Part shown: positions 8,813-17,889 of the stretch, piece by piece
Layout of the letters: each line of letters starts with the position of its first letter
How positions within the stretch are numbered: the stretch's first letter is position 1
NCBI GenBank assembly: GCA_003674045.1
Contig: PENC01000001.1
Location: 62,001 to 126,000 of the forward strand
Source: Streptomyces griseocarneus
GTDB lineage: Bacteria > Actinomycetota > Actinomycetes > Streptomycetales > Streptomycetaceae
Direction: 5' to 3'
DNA: 64,000 nt
The notes under the pieces: generated by a model
The model's input: the letters and a program-made list of their open reading frames with translations, nothing else
What the model was told of the DNA's origin: nothing
Database searches by the model: none
Position numbers and translations under genes: made by a program

Positions 8813-9514
8813 ATGCCGTACGAACCGCCTACCCACACCGTCGAGCGCTCCTTGCGCGCCACGACCGGAGCCAAGGTCGTCGCCGGAGTCGACGAGGTCG
8901 GCCGCGGGGCCTGGGCCGGTCCGGTCACCGTGTGCGCGGCCGTCACCGGTCTGCGCCGCCCCCCGGAAGGTCTCACCGACTCCAAACTGCTGACCCCCAA
9001 GCGGCGCACCGCCCTCGCGGATCAGCTGGAGGACTGGGTCACCGCCCACGCGCTGGGGCACTCCTCCCCACAGGAGATCGACGAACTGGGCATGACGGCG
9101 GCGCTTCGGCTGGCGGCCTCCCGGGCTCTGGAAGCCTTGCCCGTACGGCCCGACGTGGTGATCCTCGACGGTAAGCACGACTACCTCGGGGAGCCGTGGA
9201 AGGTCCGTACGGTCATCAAGGGCGACCAGTCCTGCGTGGTCGTCGCCGCCGCGTCCGTGATCGCCAAGGTGAGGCGCGACGCCCTGATGGCCGAACTGGG
9301 CGCCGCCTACGAGGACTTCGGATTCGGTGACAACGCCGGATACCCGTCGCCGGTGCACCGCGCCGCCCTGGAGGCGCTGGGCCCCACCCCGTACCACCGG
9401 CTGTCCTGGTCCTATCTCGACGCGCTGCCCAGGTGGCAGCACCTCAAGCGGGTGCGCAGCACCCCGGAGGCAGTTGCTCTGGAGGCCGGTGGCCAACTCG
9501 GTTTCGACTTCTGA
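8813..9514 (+). CDS. rnhB: Ribonuclease HII
   Basis: A 233-residue endonuclease that cuts the RNA strand of RNA/DNA hybrids and initiates removal of misincorporated ribonucleotides. Catalytic acidic residues appear in [13 protein letters not shown] (Asp-Glu pair near residue 23) and [11 protein letters not shown] (Asp near residue 115), and the [12 protein letters not shown] block is the typical RNase HII signature. The ATG at 8813 gives the standard length. The purine-rich stretch before it holds a possible -10, TACGCT at 8797-8802. It begins 127 bases after the ADP-ribosylglycohydrolase gene. Confidence 0.96.
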   Translation: MPYEPPTHTVERSLRATTGAKVVAGVDEVGRGAWAGPVTVCAAVTGLRRPPEGLTDSKLLTPKRRTALADQLEDWVTAHALGHSSPQEIDELGMTAALRLAASRALEALPVRPDVVILDGKHDYLGEPWKVRTVIKGDQSCVVVAAASVIAKVRRDALMAELGAAYEDFGFGDNAGYPSPVHRAALEALGPTPYHRLSWSYLDALPRWQHLKRVRSTPEAVALEAGGQLGFDF

Positions 9515-9573
9515 GCGGCATCCGCCGCAACCCGCCGACGCGTCCCGCACCGGCGTTTGATAAACATCAATTC

Positions 9574-10173
9574 ATGCCTCTCATCCCCGAGGAGCCTCAG
9601 ATTCACGAGAGTGTCCCGGGTCCCCGCGCAGTTCCGGCCCCCGGCCGCAGCGCGCCGACCCCCCGTCCTGTCCCCGGCCCCCGTCCGGCCCCGGTGCGGC
9701 CCGGCCCCGGTGCCCACCGTCCCGTCCCGGCTCCGTCCCCGCGCGCTCCGCGTCCCGCGGTGACGGACGCCCCTGTCCCCGCGGCCGACCCGCAGGTCCA
9801 GGTGATCCCGGCGTCCCCGCAGGGCGCGCTGGACGCCGTGGACGAAGCCGTCGATCTGCTGCTCGACTCCGGTCGTGAGCCCGGCGAGATCCTCGTCCTC
9901 ACCACCGGTGAGCAGCACCCGTGGGCGGCGCACGAGTTGTCCTTCGGCGAGGCGTCGTACTGGGCGCAGCACGACGCCCGTGACGACGTCTTCTACGCGA
10001 GCGCCGATGCGGGTCGCGTCGCGCGTCGCCAGGTCGTGGTCGTCGCCGTCAACGGCGGCTCGGACGCCGTGGTGGACGGCGCCCTTCCCAAGGCGCTGGA
10101 ACGCGCCGGTGCGCTGCTGATCGTCTGCGGTGACCCGCAGCGCGTCGGCATCCTCGCCCCGGCGGGCGTCTGA
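9574..10173 (+). CDS. Conserved actinobacterial protein of unknown function with a proline-rich N half
   Basis: A 199-residue protein I do not recognise by family. Residues 1 to about 70 are a Pro/Arg/Ala-rich, probably disordered stretch. The C-terminal 125 residues look folded: a helix ALDAVDEAVDLLLDSG, a strand EILVLTTGEQHPWAAHE, then RRQVVVVAVNGGSDAVV and ALLIVCGDPQRV. The alternation and wording resemble the C-terminal RecA-like lobe of UvrD-type helicases, but without any Walker motif, so this is only a structural hint. ATG at 9574 is preceded by the palindrome TTGATAAACATCAA at 9557-9570. It lies 59 bases after rnhB. Confidence 0.75.
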   Translation: MPLIPEEPQIHESVPGPRAVPAPGRSAPTPRPVPGPRPAPVRPGPGAHRPVPAPSPRAPRPAVTDAPVPAADPQVQVIPASPQGALDAVDEAVDLLLDSGREPGEILVLTTGEQHPWAAHELSFGEASYWAQHDARDDVFYASADAGRVARRQVVVVAVNGGSDAVVDGALPKALERAGALLIVCGDPQRVGILAPAGV

Positions 10174-10254
10174 AGCACGGGCCCAGCGGTCACCCGGCCC
10201 TCGGGGCGCGGTGACCGCGGGGTTCGTACCGGATCACCGTCCACCGCAGACGGA

Positions 10255-10830
10255 TCAGCCGACAGCCGAGCGGGGCACCGCCGCGTCCATGCCGCCGACC
10301 TCGAAGGAGGTCACGGCCCGGTACGAGGACGAGCTCGGGCTCCGGCCGCTGCGCCCTTCACCGAGGATCCGCCAGCCGTCCGTGGTCAGGGTGATGTAGG
10401 CGCCGCACCGCAGGCCGTGCAGGGTGCAGGCGTCCCGCAGGCCCCACATCCAGGCGCCGTCCTCATCCGTCCAACGGGCCTCTCCCTCCCGGCAGTAGAG
10501 CAGCACCGCCGTGCGAACCGGGATGCGCCGCCGGAGGTCGTGCGGGATGACCTGGCGCAACTGTGCGAGCAGCGCGTTGCGGAGCTCCCAGCCGTCGGCC
10601 GGGGGCGACCGGCGGGCGAAGGACGCGCTCGCGACGAGCCGGTCGTCGGGGTCGAGCACGGCGACGACCGCCGTCATCGGTGACGGCAGGTGGCGTGCGT
10701 GCAGGCCGGTGATCAGCTCGCGCGGGTTGCGCAGCAGGGGTATCCCGGCCGCGGCCCATTCGGCGGGCTCCAGCGACCGGCCGAGCCGGGATCCGGAGAC
10801 GGCGGGCGGCGGAGCGAAGCCGAAGGTCAT
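10255..10830 (-). CDS. Conserved protein of unknown function
   Basis: A 191-residue soluble protein that I do not recognise. It opens MTFGFAPPPAVSGSRLGR and includes PRELITGLHARHLPSPMTAVVAVLDPDDRLVAS, which resembles a nucleotide or effector-binding strand-turn-strand. It then has an Arg-rich RQVIPHDLRRRIPVRTAVLLYCREGEARWTDEDG stretch and a Ser-rich tail. The ATG at 10830 has GGGGGG four bases upstream; the longer frame to 10917 adds 29 residues of low quality. The gene converges with the previous hypothetical gene and precedes recQ on the same strand. No function is proposed. Confidence 0.7.
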   Translation of the reverse strand: MTFGFAPPPAVSGSRLGRSLEPAEWAAAGIPLLRNPRELITGLHARHLPSPMTAVVAVLDPDDRLVASASFARRSPPADGWELRNALLAQLRQVIPHDLRRRIPVRTAVLLYCREGEARWTDEDGAWMWGLRDACTLHGLRCGAYITLTTDGWRILGEGRSGRSPSSSSYRAVTSFEVGGMDAAVPRSAVG

Positions 10831-11054
10831 GATCCCCCCTTCGTCTGCGTGCCCATGGCGGGGCGCGGGTGTGGCGTCGGGCAAGGGCGCGCACCGCCAC
10901 AGCAGCCGGGCTGCCATGGACGGACGGGTGCGGGAGCCGGTCCGATTCTCCCGTCCGCGCCGGAGCGCGGCAACGAGCGAATGACGCCACTACCCCCCAC
11001 CGCGCGCTGCGCGCGCCCCTATCCTTGCCCAGCCGACCAGCCCGTCACGCGTGC

Positions 11055-13241
11055 TCAGCCCTGCACGGCGAGAACGAGTGGCAGTACCTCCGTCGCCCCG
11101 GCCCGGCGCAGCAGCTTCGCGGCCACGGCCAGGGTCCAGCCCGTCTCGGAGTAGTCGTCGACGAGCAGGACCGGGCCGCCCGTCGAAGCCAGGGCGGAGG
11201 CGAGCGGCGGCGGTACGGCCAGCGCCCCGTCGAGTGCCCGGAGCCGCTGGGCACTGTTGGTGCGCGGGAGGCGGGTGTCCATGTCCGTGTCCCGGTACTC
11301 GACCGAGCCCAGCAGCGGCATCCGGCCGACCGCGGCGATGCGCTCACCCAGGGACTGGATCAGCTTGGGCCTGGTACGCGACGCCACGGTGACGACACCC
11401 ACCGGCCGGGCGACGGCGTCCGGAGCGTCACTGGCCCAACCGCCCGGTCCCCGGGCCCAGTCGGCCAGCACGGTCACCACGGCGTCCACCACATCGTCCG
11501 GAACGGGACCGTCCGGTGCCTGCGGGGCGAGGAGCGGCCGCAACCGGTTGCCCCAGCCGATGTCGGACAGCCGCCCGAGCGCCCGGCCAGTGGAGGCCTG
11601 GTCCCGTGCGGGAATACGACCTTTGAGGTCTACGCCGACCGCGGCCATGCCCGTCGGCCACATCCGCCGAGGCTCGATCTCCACGCCCGGGCGCTCCAGT
11701 TCGCCCCGGGACGCGTCGAGAGAAGTCGTCGACACCTCGACGGCGAACCGGGGACCCGTGCAGTTGTCGCAGCGGCCGCACGGGGCGGCCTGCTCGTCGT
11801 CGAGCTGGCGGCGCAGGAACTCCATCCGGCACTCCGTCGTGGTGGCGTAGTCCCGCATCGCCTGCTGCTCCGCGGCGCGCTGCCGCGCGACCCAGGCGTA
11901 GCGCTCGGCGTCGTACGTCCACGGCTGCCCGGTGCTCTCCCAGCCACCCTTCACCCGCTTGACGGCCCCGTCCACGTCGAGAACCTTGAGCATGGTCTCC
12001 AGGCGGGAGCGGCGCAGCTCCACCCGGGGCTCCAGAGCGGGCAGCGACATGGGCGCGCCGGACGCGGCCAGCACGTCCAGGGTGCGGCGCACCATCTCCT
12101 CGGAGGGGAAGGCGAGGGAGGCGAAGTACTTCCAGATGGCCTCGTCCTCGCGGCCCGGGAGCAGGAGTACCTCGGCGTGCTCCACGCCGCGCCCGGCTCG
12201 GCCCACCTGCTGGTAGTAGGCGATGGGGGAGGAGGGAGAACCGAGGTGGACGACGAAACCAAGATCCGGCTTGTCGAAGCCCATGCCCAGCGCCGAGGTG
12301 GCCACGAGCGCCTTGACCCGGTTCGCGAGGAGGTCGTCCTCCGCCTGCTGCCGGTCGGCGTTCTCGGTCTTGCCGGTGTAGGAAGCGACGGTGTGACCTC
12401 GGTGGCGCAGGAAGGCCGTCACCTCCTCCGCGGCGGCGACAGTGAGCGTGTAGATGATGCCGGACCCGGGGAGCTCGTCGAGGTGGTCGGCGAGCCAGGC
12501 CAGCCGGTGCGCGGCGTCGGGGAGCCGCAGGACGCCCAGGCTCAGGCTCTCCCGGTCCAGCGGGCCACGCAGGACGAGCGCCTTCTCCGAGGTCTCGCCC
12601 GTGCCCAGTTGCTCGGCGACGTCGGCGGTGACGCGCGCGTTGGCCGTGGCGGTCGTCGCGAGCACGGGCACGTCGGGCGGCAGGTCGGCCAGCATGGTGC
12701 GCAGCCGCCGGTAGTCGGGCCGGAAGTCATGGCCCCAATCGGAGATGCAGTGCGCCTCGTCGACGACCAGCAGCCCGGTGGCCGCCGCGAGCTCGGGCAG
12801 GACCTGGTCCCGGAAGTCGGGATTGTTCAGACGCTCGGGCGACACGAGGAGCACGTCGACCCGGCCTGCGGCGACCTCCGCCCGGATCGTGTCCCATTCC
12901 TCGGTGTTGGAAGAATTGATCGTGCGCGCGTGGATGCCGGCACGCGCGGCGGCATCCACCTGATTGCGCATCAGGGCGAGAAGCGGCGAGACGATCACCG
13001 TGGGGCCGCTGCCACGCCGGCGCAGCAGGGCCGTCGCCACGAAGTACACGGCCGACTTGCCCCAGCCGGTCCGCTGGACGACCAGCGCCCGCCGGTGGTG
13101 GGCGACCAGCGCCTCGATCGCGCGCCACTGGTCCTCGCGCAGTCTCGCGGAGCCCGTGGCGTCCCCCACGAGACGGGCCAGGACGGCGTCGGCGTCGGCG
13201 CGGAGATCCTCGCCGGTCATGCCCCCATGCAAGTTGGTCAT
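11055..13241 (-). CDS. recQ: RecQ-family DNA helicase with a C-terminal phosphoribosyltransferase-like domain
   Basis: A 728-residue ATP-dependent 3'-5' DNA helicase. Motif I is [12 protein letters not shown] near residue 60, motif II is [19 protein letters not shown] near 160, and QVGRAGRG is motif VI. The RecQ zinc module is present (Cys in CRMEF, then CGRCDNC). Instead of an ordinary RQC/HRDC tail, the last 170 residues carry SAQRLRAL and [13 protein letters not shown], the PRPP-loop pattern of type I phosphoribosyltransferases, nearest the ComFC group. The start is uncertain because a 21-base duplication gives two ATGs (13241 and 13220); a TTG at 13301 overlaps a DnaA box. It is divergent from the DUF4192 gene. 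Confidence 0.92.
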   Translation of the reverse strand: MTNLHGGMTGEDLRADADAVLARLVGDATGSARLREDQWRAIEALVAHHRRALVVQRTGWGKSAVYFVATALLRRRGSGPTVIVSPLLALMRNQVDAAARAGIHARTINSSNTEEWDTIRAEVAAGRVDVLLVSPERLNNPDFRDQVLPELAAATGLLVVDEAHCISDWGHDFRPDYRRLRTMLADLPPDVPVLATTATANARVTADVAEQLGTGETSEKALVLRGPLDRESLSLGVLRLPDAAHRLAWLADHLDELPGSGIIYTLTVAAAEEVTAFLRHRGHTVASYTGKTENADRQQAEDDLLANRVKALVATSALGMGFDKPDLGFVVHLGSPSSPIAYYQQVGRAGRGVEHAEVLLLPGREDEAIWKYFASLAFPSEEMVRRTLDVLAASGAPMSLPALEPRVELRRSRLETMLKVLDVDGAVKRVKGGWESTGQPWTYDAERYAWVARQRAAEQQAMRDYATTTECRMEFLRRQLDDEQAAPCGRCDNCTGPRFAVEVSTTSLDASRGELERPGVEIEPRRMWPTGMAAVGVDLKGRIPARDQASTGRALGRLSDIGWGNRLRPLLAPQAPDGPVPDDVVDAVVTVLADWARGPGGWASDAPDAVARPVGVVTVASRTRPKLIQSLGERIAAVGRMPLLGSVEYRDTDMDTRLPRTNSAQRLRALDGALAVPPPLASALASTGGPVLLVDDYSETGWTLAVAAKLLRRAGATEVLPLVLAVQG

Positions 13242-13253
13242 GCCCCCATGCAA
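13215..13253. repeat. 21-base in-frame tandem duplication at the recQ start
   Basis: The 18-mer GGTCATGCCCCCATGCAA occurs at 13215-13232 and again at 13236-13253, a period of 21 bases. In the recQ frame this duplicates the peptide [14 protein letters not shown] and so duplicates a candidate start codon. Each copy also holds CATG-CCCC-CATG. Confidence 0.9.
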
Positions 13254-13292
13254 CACGACGCCACTGACATCGCGCGACCGTGGTCCCGTGTC

Positions 13293-13301
13293 TGTGGACA
13301 A
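13293..13301 (-). promoter_or_regulatory. DnaA box (TTGTCCACA on the minus strand)
   Basis: TGTGGACAA on the plus strand is the reverse complement of TTGTCCACA, the preferred Streptomyces DnaA box. It lies in the recQ/DUF4192 divergent promoter region, 45 bases from a second box of opposite orientation. Confidence 0.6.
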
Positions 13302-13337
13302 CGCCGTCCACAGGATTTGTCAGACAATATGCGAGGG

Positions 13338-13346
13338 TTATCCACA
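13338..13346 (+). promoter_or_regulatory. DnaA box (TTATCCACA)
   Basis: This is an exact match to the classical DnaA consensus TTATNCACA, 41 bases before the DUF4192 start. A weaker related element, CGTCCACAG, lies at 13305-13313 between the two boxes. Confidence 0.6.
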
Positions 13347-13386
13347 GGGCTGGCGGGAGTGGACGGGATCACGGGACTCTCGGGGC

Positions 13387-14856
13387 ATGACGAACCACAG
13401 CGACCCGTCCCGCCCGTTCCCCTCCTCTTCCTTCACCGCCGCGTCCGCCCCCTCGGGCCCGTGCGCGGAGCAGGAGGTCACTCTCCGCAGCCCGGCCGAA
13501 CTGGCCGACGCGCTTCCGTACTTGCTGGGGTTCGTCCCGGACGACAGCATCGTCATGGTCGCGCTCCACGGCGAGCGCGGCCGCTTCGGAGGCAGGCTCA
13601 GGCTCGGCATCCCCCACTCCCGCGAGGAGTGGGCCGGCATCGGCGACCAGCTCGCCGAGACCCTCCTCACCGGCAGCAACAAGCGCGGAGCCCGCCCCGA
13701 CGGCGTCGTCCTGTTCCTCTGCCAGGACCCGGCGGCCAGCGGAACCGGGCGGGAGACGATGGAGCGGCTGCGCCCGCTCGCCCAGTCGCTGCGTGAAGCA
13801 TGCGGCCGCCGCGACATGCCCGTCTTCGAGGCCCTGTGCCTCTCCGACGGCCGCTTCTGGTCCTACTGCTGCCCCGACCCCCGCTGCTGCCCCCAGGAAG
13901 GCACCCCGCTCGCGCTTCCCGGCACCTCCGTCATGGCAGCGGCCGCCACCTACGCGGGCATGGAGCTGCGCGGCTCCCTCAGCCAGCTGGAAGCCCGCTA
14001 CGCCCCGATCACCGGCCCCCGCGCCGACGAGCAGCAGGAGGCACTGGACTCCGCGGCGATGGCCCTCGTGCCCCGCATCCTCCGCAGCGCCGACTGCGAG
14101 ACGGTGCGCCAGGAGACGCTGGAACTGGCGCACCGGGCCATGAGCCGCTTCCACAACACGCCGCCGCTCGGCGGACGGGCGGAGGCCGACGCGCGGGACG
14201 ACACGCTCCTCACCGCCCGGGAAGCCGCGACGATCATCATCGGGCTCCAGGACCGCGTCACCCGCGACCGTGCGGCGGAGTGGATGGAGGGCTCGGAAGC
14301 CCCGGCGGCCCTGCGGCTGTGGCGCGCCCTTGCCCGCCGTTGCGTACCGCCTTACATGGAGCACGCCGCCGCCCCCGTCGCTCTTGCGGGCTGGGTCGCC
14401 TGGTCCGTCGACGACAAGCTGGAGGCCCGTGTCGCCCTCGGCTGCGCGCTGCGCCTCGACCCCGAGTACCTCTTCGCCCAGCTCCTCCACCGTGCCTGCA
14501 ACGAGGGCCTCGACCCGGAACCCCTGCGCCGCTGCCTCCGCGGTCAGTCGGCCGACCGCGCTCTGCGCCAGGCCGCGGCCGAGGAAGAAGTACGGGGCAA
14601 TGCGGCAGCAGCAGAGAGGAGCAGCGCGGCAGCAGACGAGAAGAGCAATACGGCAGCGGCCGGGAGCGAGGAAGAGACACGCGGTGGAGGCACCGTGGCC
14701 GACTCCGGCGGGAACACCGGGCAGCGCAGGACCGGGGTGAACGGGCGCTCGAGGAACGTCCGGCCGGGCGGGCCGAGCGGCCCCGCCGGAAGGGCGCGTA
14801 CCCGGCGGACGGACGGTCAGCAAGGTGTCCGCAGTCGCCAGGAGCGCCCCCAGTGA
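13387..14856 (+). CDS. DUF4192 domain protein
   Basis: A 489-residue actinobacterial protein of unknown function. The DUF4192 domain spans residues 30 to about 390. It starts with EVTLRSPAELADALPYLLGFVPDDSIVMVAL, the family hallmark, and a Cys-rich FWSYCCPDPRCCPQEG motif (four Cys within ten residues) could bind a metal. ALAGWVAWSVDDKLEARVAL and the ALRLDPEYLFAQLL helices close the domain. The last 90 residues are an Ala/Glu/Arg/Gly-rich, probably disordered tail. Start ATG at 13387. It is divergent from the RecQ-like helicase with DnaA boxes between, and that pairing is the only contextual clue to its role. Confidence 0.9.
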   Translation: MTNHSDPSRPFPSSSFTAASAPSGPCAEQEVTLRSPAELADALPYLLGFVPDDSIVMVALHGERGRFGGRLRLGIPHSREEWAGIGDQLAETLLTGSNKRGARPDGVVLFLCQDPAASGTGRETMERLRPLAQSLREACGRRDMPVFEALCLSDGRFWSYCCPDPRCCPQEGTPLALPGTSVMAAAATYAGMELRGSLSQLEARYAPITGPRADEQQEALDSAAMALVPRILRSADCETVRQETLELAHRAMSRFHNTPPLGGRAEADARDDTLLTAREAATIIIGLQDRVTRDRAAEWMEGSEAPAALRLWRALARRCVPPYMEHAAAPVALAGWVAWSVDDKLEARVALGCALRLDPEYLFAQLLHRACNEGLDPEPLRRCLRGQSADRALRQAAAEEEVRGNAAAAERSSAAADEKSNTAAAGSEEETRGGGTVADSGGNTGQRRTGVNGRSRNVRPGGPSGPAGRARTRRTDGQQGVRSRQERPQ

Positions 14857-14980
14857 CCCCGGGGCCGGACGCGGTGCGGACCCCACAGCGTGACTTCGGC
14901 GGCCCCGGCGCCGTTCAACCGGATGGCCACAGAAGCTGTCCGACATTCCGGTCCGTGACATCGCAGGGAAGTGCAGACAC

Positions 14981-17038
14981 GTGCAAGGCATCGTCCCCCA
15001 GGCTCAGCATGGCCAGCACGGTCCGTCGCCGCGCCGCCCCGCGCTGCCTCAGCGTCCCGGTGTCCCGCGCGGTCACGCCCCGCAGCCCGTGCACACGTCG
15101 TTGATCTGTGTGGCCCTGCCCGCTCTGGCCATCTCCGGCGAACACGGGCAGATGACCGGGCAGGGCCTCGACGGGTTCTACCGTGGCGGCAGACGACTGC
15201 TCGCGCGCTGCTTGGTGCGGGTCGGCGGGTCCGAGCCGCTTCCTGTGCAGGGGCGCATGCTCGCCGCGGACCGGGCACGTTTCGTGGGCACGGTCCGCAC
15301 GGTGGCCGACGCGGGGCCCGACCCCGCCGTCACCGTCGAGCGGCTGCGCACGGCCGAGGGCACCGAGCGCATCGCTCTGCGCAGCACCGCCGTCCGCCCT
15401 CTGCGCCTTCGGGTGGAGGTGTCGCTCGGCACCGACCTGGCCGAGCTGGGAGCGGCCGCGGCGGGTCAGACCGGCGCCGAGATCCCGGCAGCCGTGCACG
15501 CGACCGGGCTGAGATGGACGGCCCCCGGCGCACAGACGGCGGTCGTCGCCGACCCTCCCCCCGACGATGCCCTGGCCTCCGCCGGACTGCTGTGCTGGGA
15601 CGTCGACCTGACCCCCGGGAGCACCCGGAGCATCGAGCTGCGGGTACTCCCGGAGCAGCCCGGCAGGGCGCGCGCGCCCGAGGCCGCCGCCCCTCGCGGC
15701 CACACGGGCCCGGCCCCCTGGGGCGACACGCAGGCGGAAGGGGACGACCCGCGCGCCGAGGCCCTGCTCGCGGCAGCCCTCGACGACCTCCGCTCCCTGC
15801 TTCTGCGCGATCCTGCCCATCCGGGCGACGCTCATCTCGCGGCAGGCGTTCCCTGGCGCTGCGGCCTCGCCCCCGCGGAAGGGCTCTGGGCGGCCCGGAT
15901 GACCCTGCCCCTGGGTGTCCGGCTCGCGGCGGGAACCCTGCGCACGCTGGCCCGCACCCAGCTCACCGGACCGGGCCCGGAGCACGGACGGATTCCGGGC
16001 GCGCTGCGCCACGCGGGAGCCCATCTGCCGCCCGGGTGCACCGGCATCGAAGCGACGCTGTTGTTCCCGGCTGTCCTCGCGGAAGCCCGAAGGTGGGGGC
16101 TGCCCGAGCGGGAGGCGGAGGCGCTGCTGCCCGCGGCCGAGCGGTGCCTGGAGTGGCTGGGCGGCGCGGTCGCGGGCGGCGGATATCTCGCGGACCCGCA
16201 CCCCCAGGGCCCGTACCGCTGCGAGGTGCAGGCCCACGCGCACCGGGCGGCTCTCCTGGGCGCGGACCTGCTGGAGGCATTCGGCCGTCCGGGAGCGGAG
16301 CACTGGCGGAGCTGGGCCGCCGAGCTCCGTCGCCGGTTCCGTGAGGACTTCTGGATGGAGGACGTGGGCGGGGGGCGCCCCGTCGCGGCCCTCACCCCGG
16401 ACGGACAGTCGATATCTCACCTCGGCGGCGCCGCAGCGCACCTGCTCGACACGGGCCTGCTCGGAGCGGGCGCCCACGCCCCCGGTCTCCTCGACAAGGT
16501 GCAGACCGAGCAGCTGGCACGTCTGCTCGGAGGCCCGGCCCTGGACTCCGGCTGGGGCCTGCGCAGTCTGGGCGCCAAGGAACACGGGCACAATCCCTTC
16601 GGGCACCGCAGCGGAGCCGTCCGTGTCCATGAGACGGCCGTGGCCGTTTCCGGCCTGACGGCCGCGGGGTACGAGAAGGAGGCGGGCGCGCTGCTGTGCG
16701 GGGCGATCGACGCCGCCGAGGCCTTTGGGCACCGCCTCCCGGAGATGTACGTGGGGGAGCAGCGCACCACCGGCAGTGTGCCCCTGCCGCACCCCGCGGC
16801 GTGCCGTCCGGCCGCCGTCGCCGCGGCGGGGGCTGTGCAGTTGCTGACGTCGCTGGCCGGAGTGAGGCCCGACGTGCCCGCCGGGACGGTGGCTGTCCGC
16901 CCCCTGCGCACCGCGCCGCTCGGAGCCTTGCGGTTCACCGGGCTCCGCGTCGCCGAGCAGCCGTTCGCCGTACGGATCAGCAGGATGGGGCTCGGCATGG
17001 TCGAGGAGGCCCCGGACGGCCTGCAGCTCGGGGTGTGA
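14981..17038 (+). CDS. Glycogen debranching-type (amylo-alpha-1,6-glucosidase-like) protein
   Basis: A 685-residue protein with the N-terminal glycogen-debranching beta-sandwich domain (GLDGFYRGGRRLLARCLVRVGG near residue 65) followed by an (alpha/alpha)6-barrel. The barrel shows DAHLAAGVPWRCGLAPAEGLWAARM, QLTGPGPEHGRIPGALRHAG and GWGLRSLGAKEHGHNPFGHRSGAVRVHE. It probably acts on alpha-glucan branches, but the substrate is not certain. The GTG at 14981 has AGGGAAG nine bases upstream. The first 40 residues are Arg/Pro-rich and poorly conserved in character, so the true start may be later. It stands apart from any glg or tre operon. Its stop is 89 bases before the next gene. Confidence 0.85.
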   Translation: MQGIVPQAQHGQHGPSPRRPALPQRPGVPRGHAPQPVHTSLICVALPALAISGEHGQMTGQGLDGFYRGGRRLLARCLVRVGGSEPLPVQGRMLAADRARFVGTVRTVADAGPDPAVTVERLRTAEGTERIALRSTAVRPLRLRVEVSLGTDLAELGAAAAGQTGAEIPAAVHATGLRWTAPGAQTAVVADPPPDDALASAGLLCWDVDLTPGSTRSIELRVLPEQPGRARAPEAAAPRGHTGPAPWGDTQAEGDDPRAEALLAAALDDLRSLLLRDPAHPGDAHLAAGVPWRCGLAPAEGLWAARMTLPLGVRLAAGTLRTLARTQLTGPGPEHGRIPGALRHAGAHLPPGCTGIEATLLFPAVLAEARRWGLPEREAEALLPAAERCLEWLGGAVAGGGYLADPHPQGPYRCEVQAHAHRAALLGADLLEAFGRPGAEHWRSWAAELRRRFREDFWMEDVGGGRPVAALTPDGQSISHLGGAAAHLLDTGLLGAGAHAPGLLDKVQTEQLARLLGGPALDSGWGLRSLGAKEHGHNPFGHRSGAVRVHETAVAVSGLTAAGYEKEAGALLCGAIDAAEAFGHRLPEMYVGEQRTTGSVPLPHPAACRPAAVAAAGAVQLLTSLAGVRPDVPAGTVAVRPLRTAPLGALRFTGLRVAEQPFAVRISRMGLGMVEEAPDGLQLGV

Positions 17039-17091
17039 AGGCGATGCGCACGACCCCGCAGGAGGGGGCGCACGTGGGCCGCCTTCAAGAC

Positions 17092-17121
17092 CCTGTTTAT
17101 CGTCAAGCAGACGACTATGAT
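17092..17121 (+). promoter_or_regulatory. Leaderless promoter with embedded operator of the NUDIX regulator gene
   Basis: TATGAT at 17116-17121 is a strong -10 lying six bases before the ATG at 17128, so transcription should start at the A of the start codon. CTGTTT at 17093-17098 could be the -35 (17-base spacer). Between them TCGTC (17100-17104) and GACGA (17110-17114) form an inverted repeat, ideally placed for repression. Confidence 0.7.
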
Positions 17122-17127
17122 CGCGTC

Positions 17128-17889
17128 ATGCCCTACGACCCGTCGGCCTTTCCGCCCTTCGCTGTCACCGTCGACCTGGTCGTGCTCACCGTGCGCCGCC
17201 ACGCGCTGTGCGCCCTGGCCGTCCGCCGCGGTGAGGCGCCGTTCCAGGGCCGCTGGGCACTGCCGGGCGGGTTCGTGCGCGGTGACGAGGACCTCGCGGC
17301 TGCCGCCGCCCGGGAGCTCGCGGAGGAGACGGGCCTGCACGCCCATGACCCGACGGGGCCTGCGGTCCCCAACGCGGCCCACCTCGAACAGCTCGCCACC
17401 TACGGCGATCCCAAGCGCGATCCCCGCATGCGCGTGGTCAGTGTGGCGCACCTGGCACTGGCGCCCGACCTGCCCGCGCCGCGGCCGGGCGGCGATGCGC
17501 ACAGCGTGCGCTGGGCACCTGTGGAGGATCTGCTGGAGCAGGACACGGGCCACGGCCGTGAGGGGGAGCAGGCCGCCCCGCTCGCCTTCGACCACGCCCG
17601 CATCCTCGCGGACGGCGTGGAGCGCGCCCGATCGAAGATCGAGTACTCCTCGCTGGCCACGGCCTTCTGCCCGCCGGAGTTCACCGTCGGCGAGCTGCGC
17701 CGGGTGTACGAGGCGGTATGGGGTGTCGCGCTGGACCCGCGCAACTTCCACCGCAAGGTGACCGGGACCCCCGGCTTCCTGGTGCCCACCGGGGGGACGA
17801 CGACCCGTCAGGGTGGCCGCCCGGCCCAGCTCTTCCGGGCGGGCGGGGCCACGCTGCTCAACCCGCCGATGCTGCGGCCCGAGGCTTAG
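17128..17889 (+). CDS. NUDIX hydrolase-type transcriptional regulator (NrtR-like)
   Basis: A 253-residue protein with an N-terminal NUDIX domain (residues 1 to about 150) and a C-terminal winged-helix domain. The NUDIX box runs from GGFVRGDEDL through AAARELAEETGL. The C-terminal part, SSLATAFCPPEFTVGELRRVYEAVWG, then NFHRKVTGTPGFL, is the DNA-binding arm of NrtR-type repressors, which sense ADP-ribose or related nucleotides and control NAD metabolism. The ATG at 17128 fits a leaderless promoter with an operator inside it; a start at 17044 would translate through that operator. No NAD gene is adjacent, so the regulon must be elsewhere or the protein acts mainly on itself. Confidence 0.88.
   Translation: MPYDPSAFPPFAVTVDLVVLTVRRHALCALAVRRGEAPFQGRWALPGGFVRGDEDLAAAAARELAEETGLHAHDPTGPAVPNAAHLEQLATYGDPKRDPRMRVVSVAHLALAPDLPAPRPGGDAHSVRWAPVEDLLEQDTGHGREGEQAAPLAFDHARILADGVERARSKIEYSSLATAFCPPEFTVGELRRVYEAVWGVALDPRNFHRKVTGTPGFLVPTGGTTTRQGGRPAQLFRAGGATLLNPPMLRPEA

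Noticed and set aside
9557..9570. The palindrome TTGATAAACATCAA as a known operator
   Set aside because: It is a neat inverted repeat before an unrecognised gene, but it matches no motif I can name; a 5-base arm could be chance.
13260..13360. Chromosomal replication origin
   Set aside because: Only two or three DnaA boxes are present, with no dnaA/dnaN and no large box cluster as in Streptomyces oriC.
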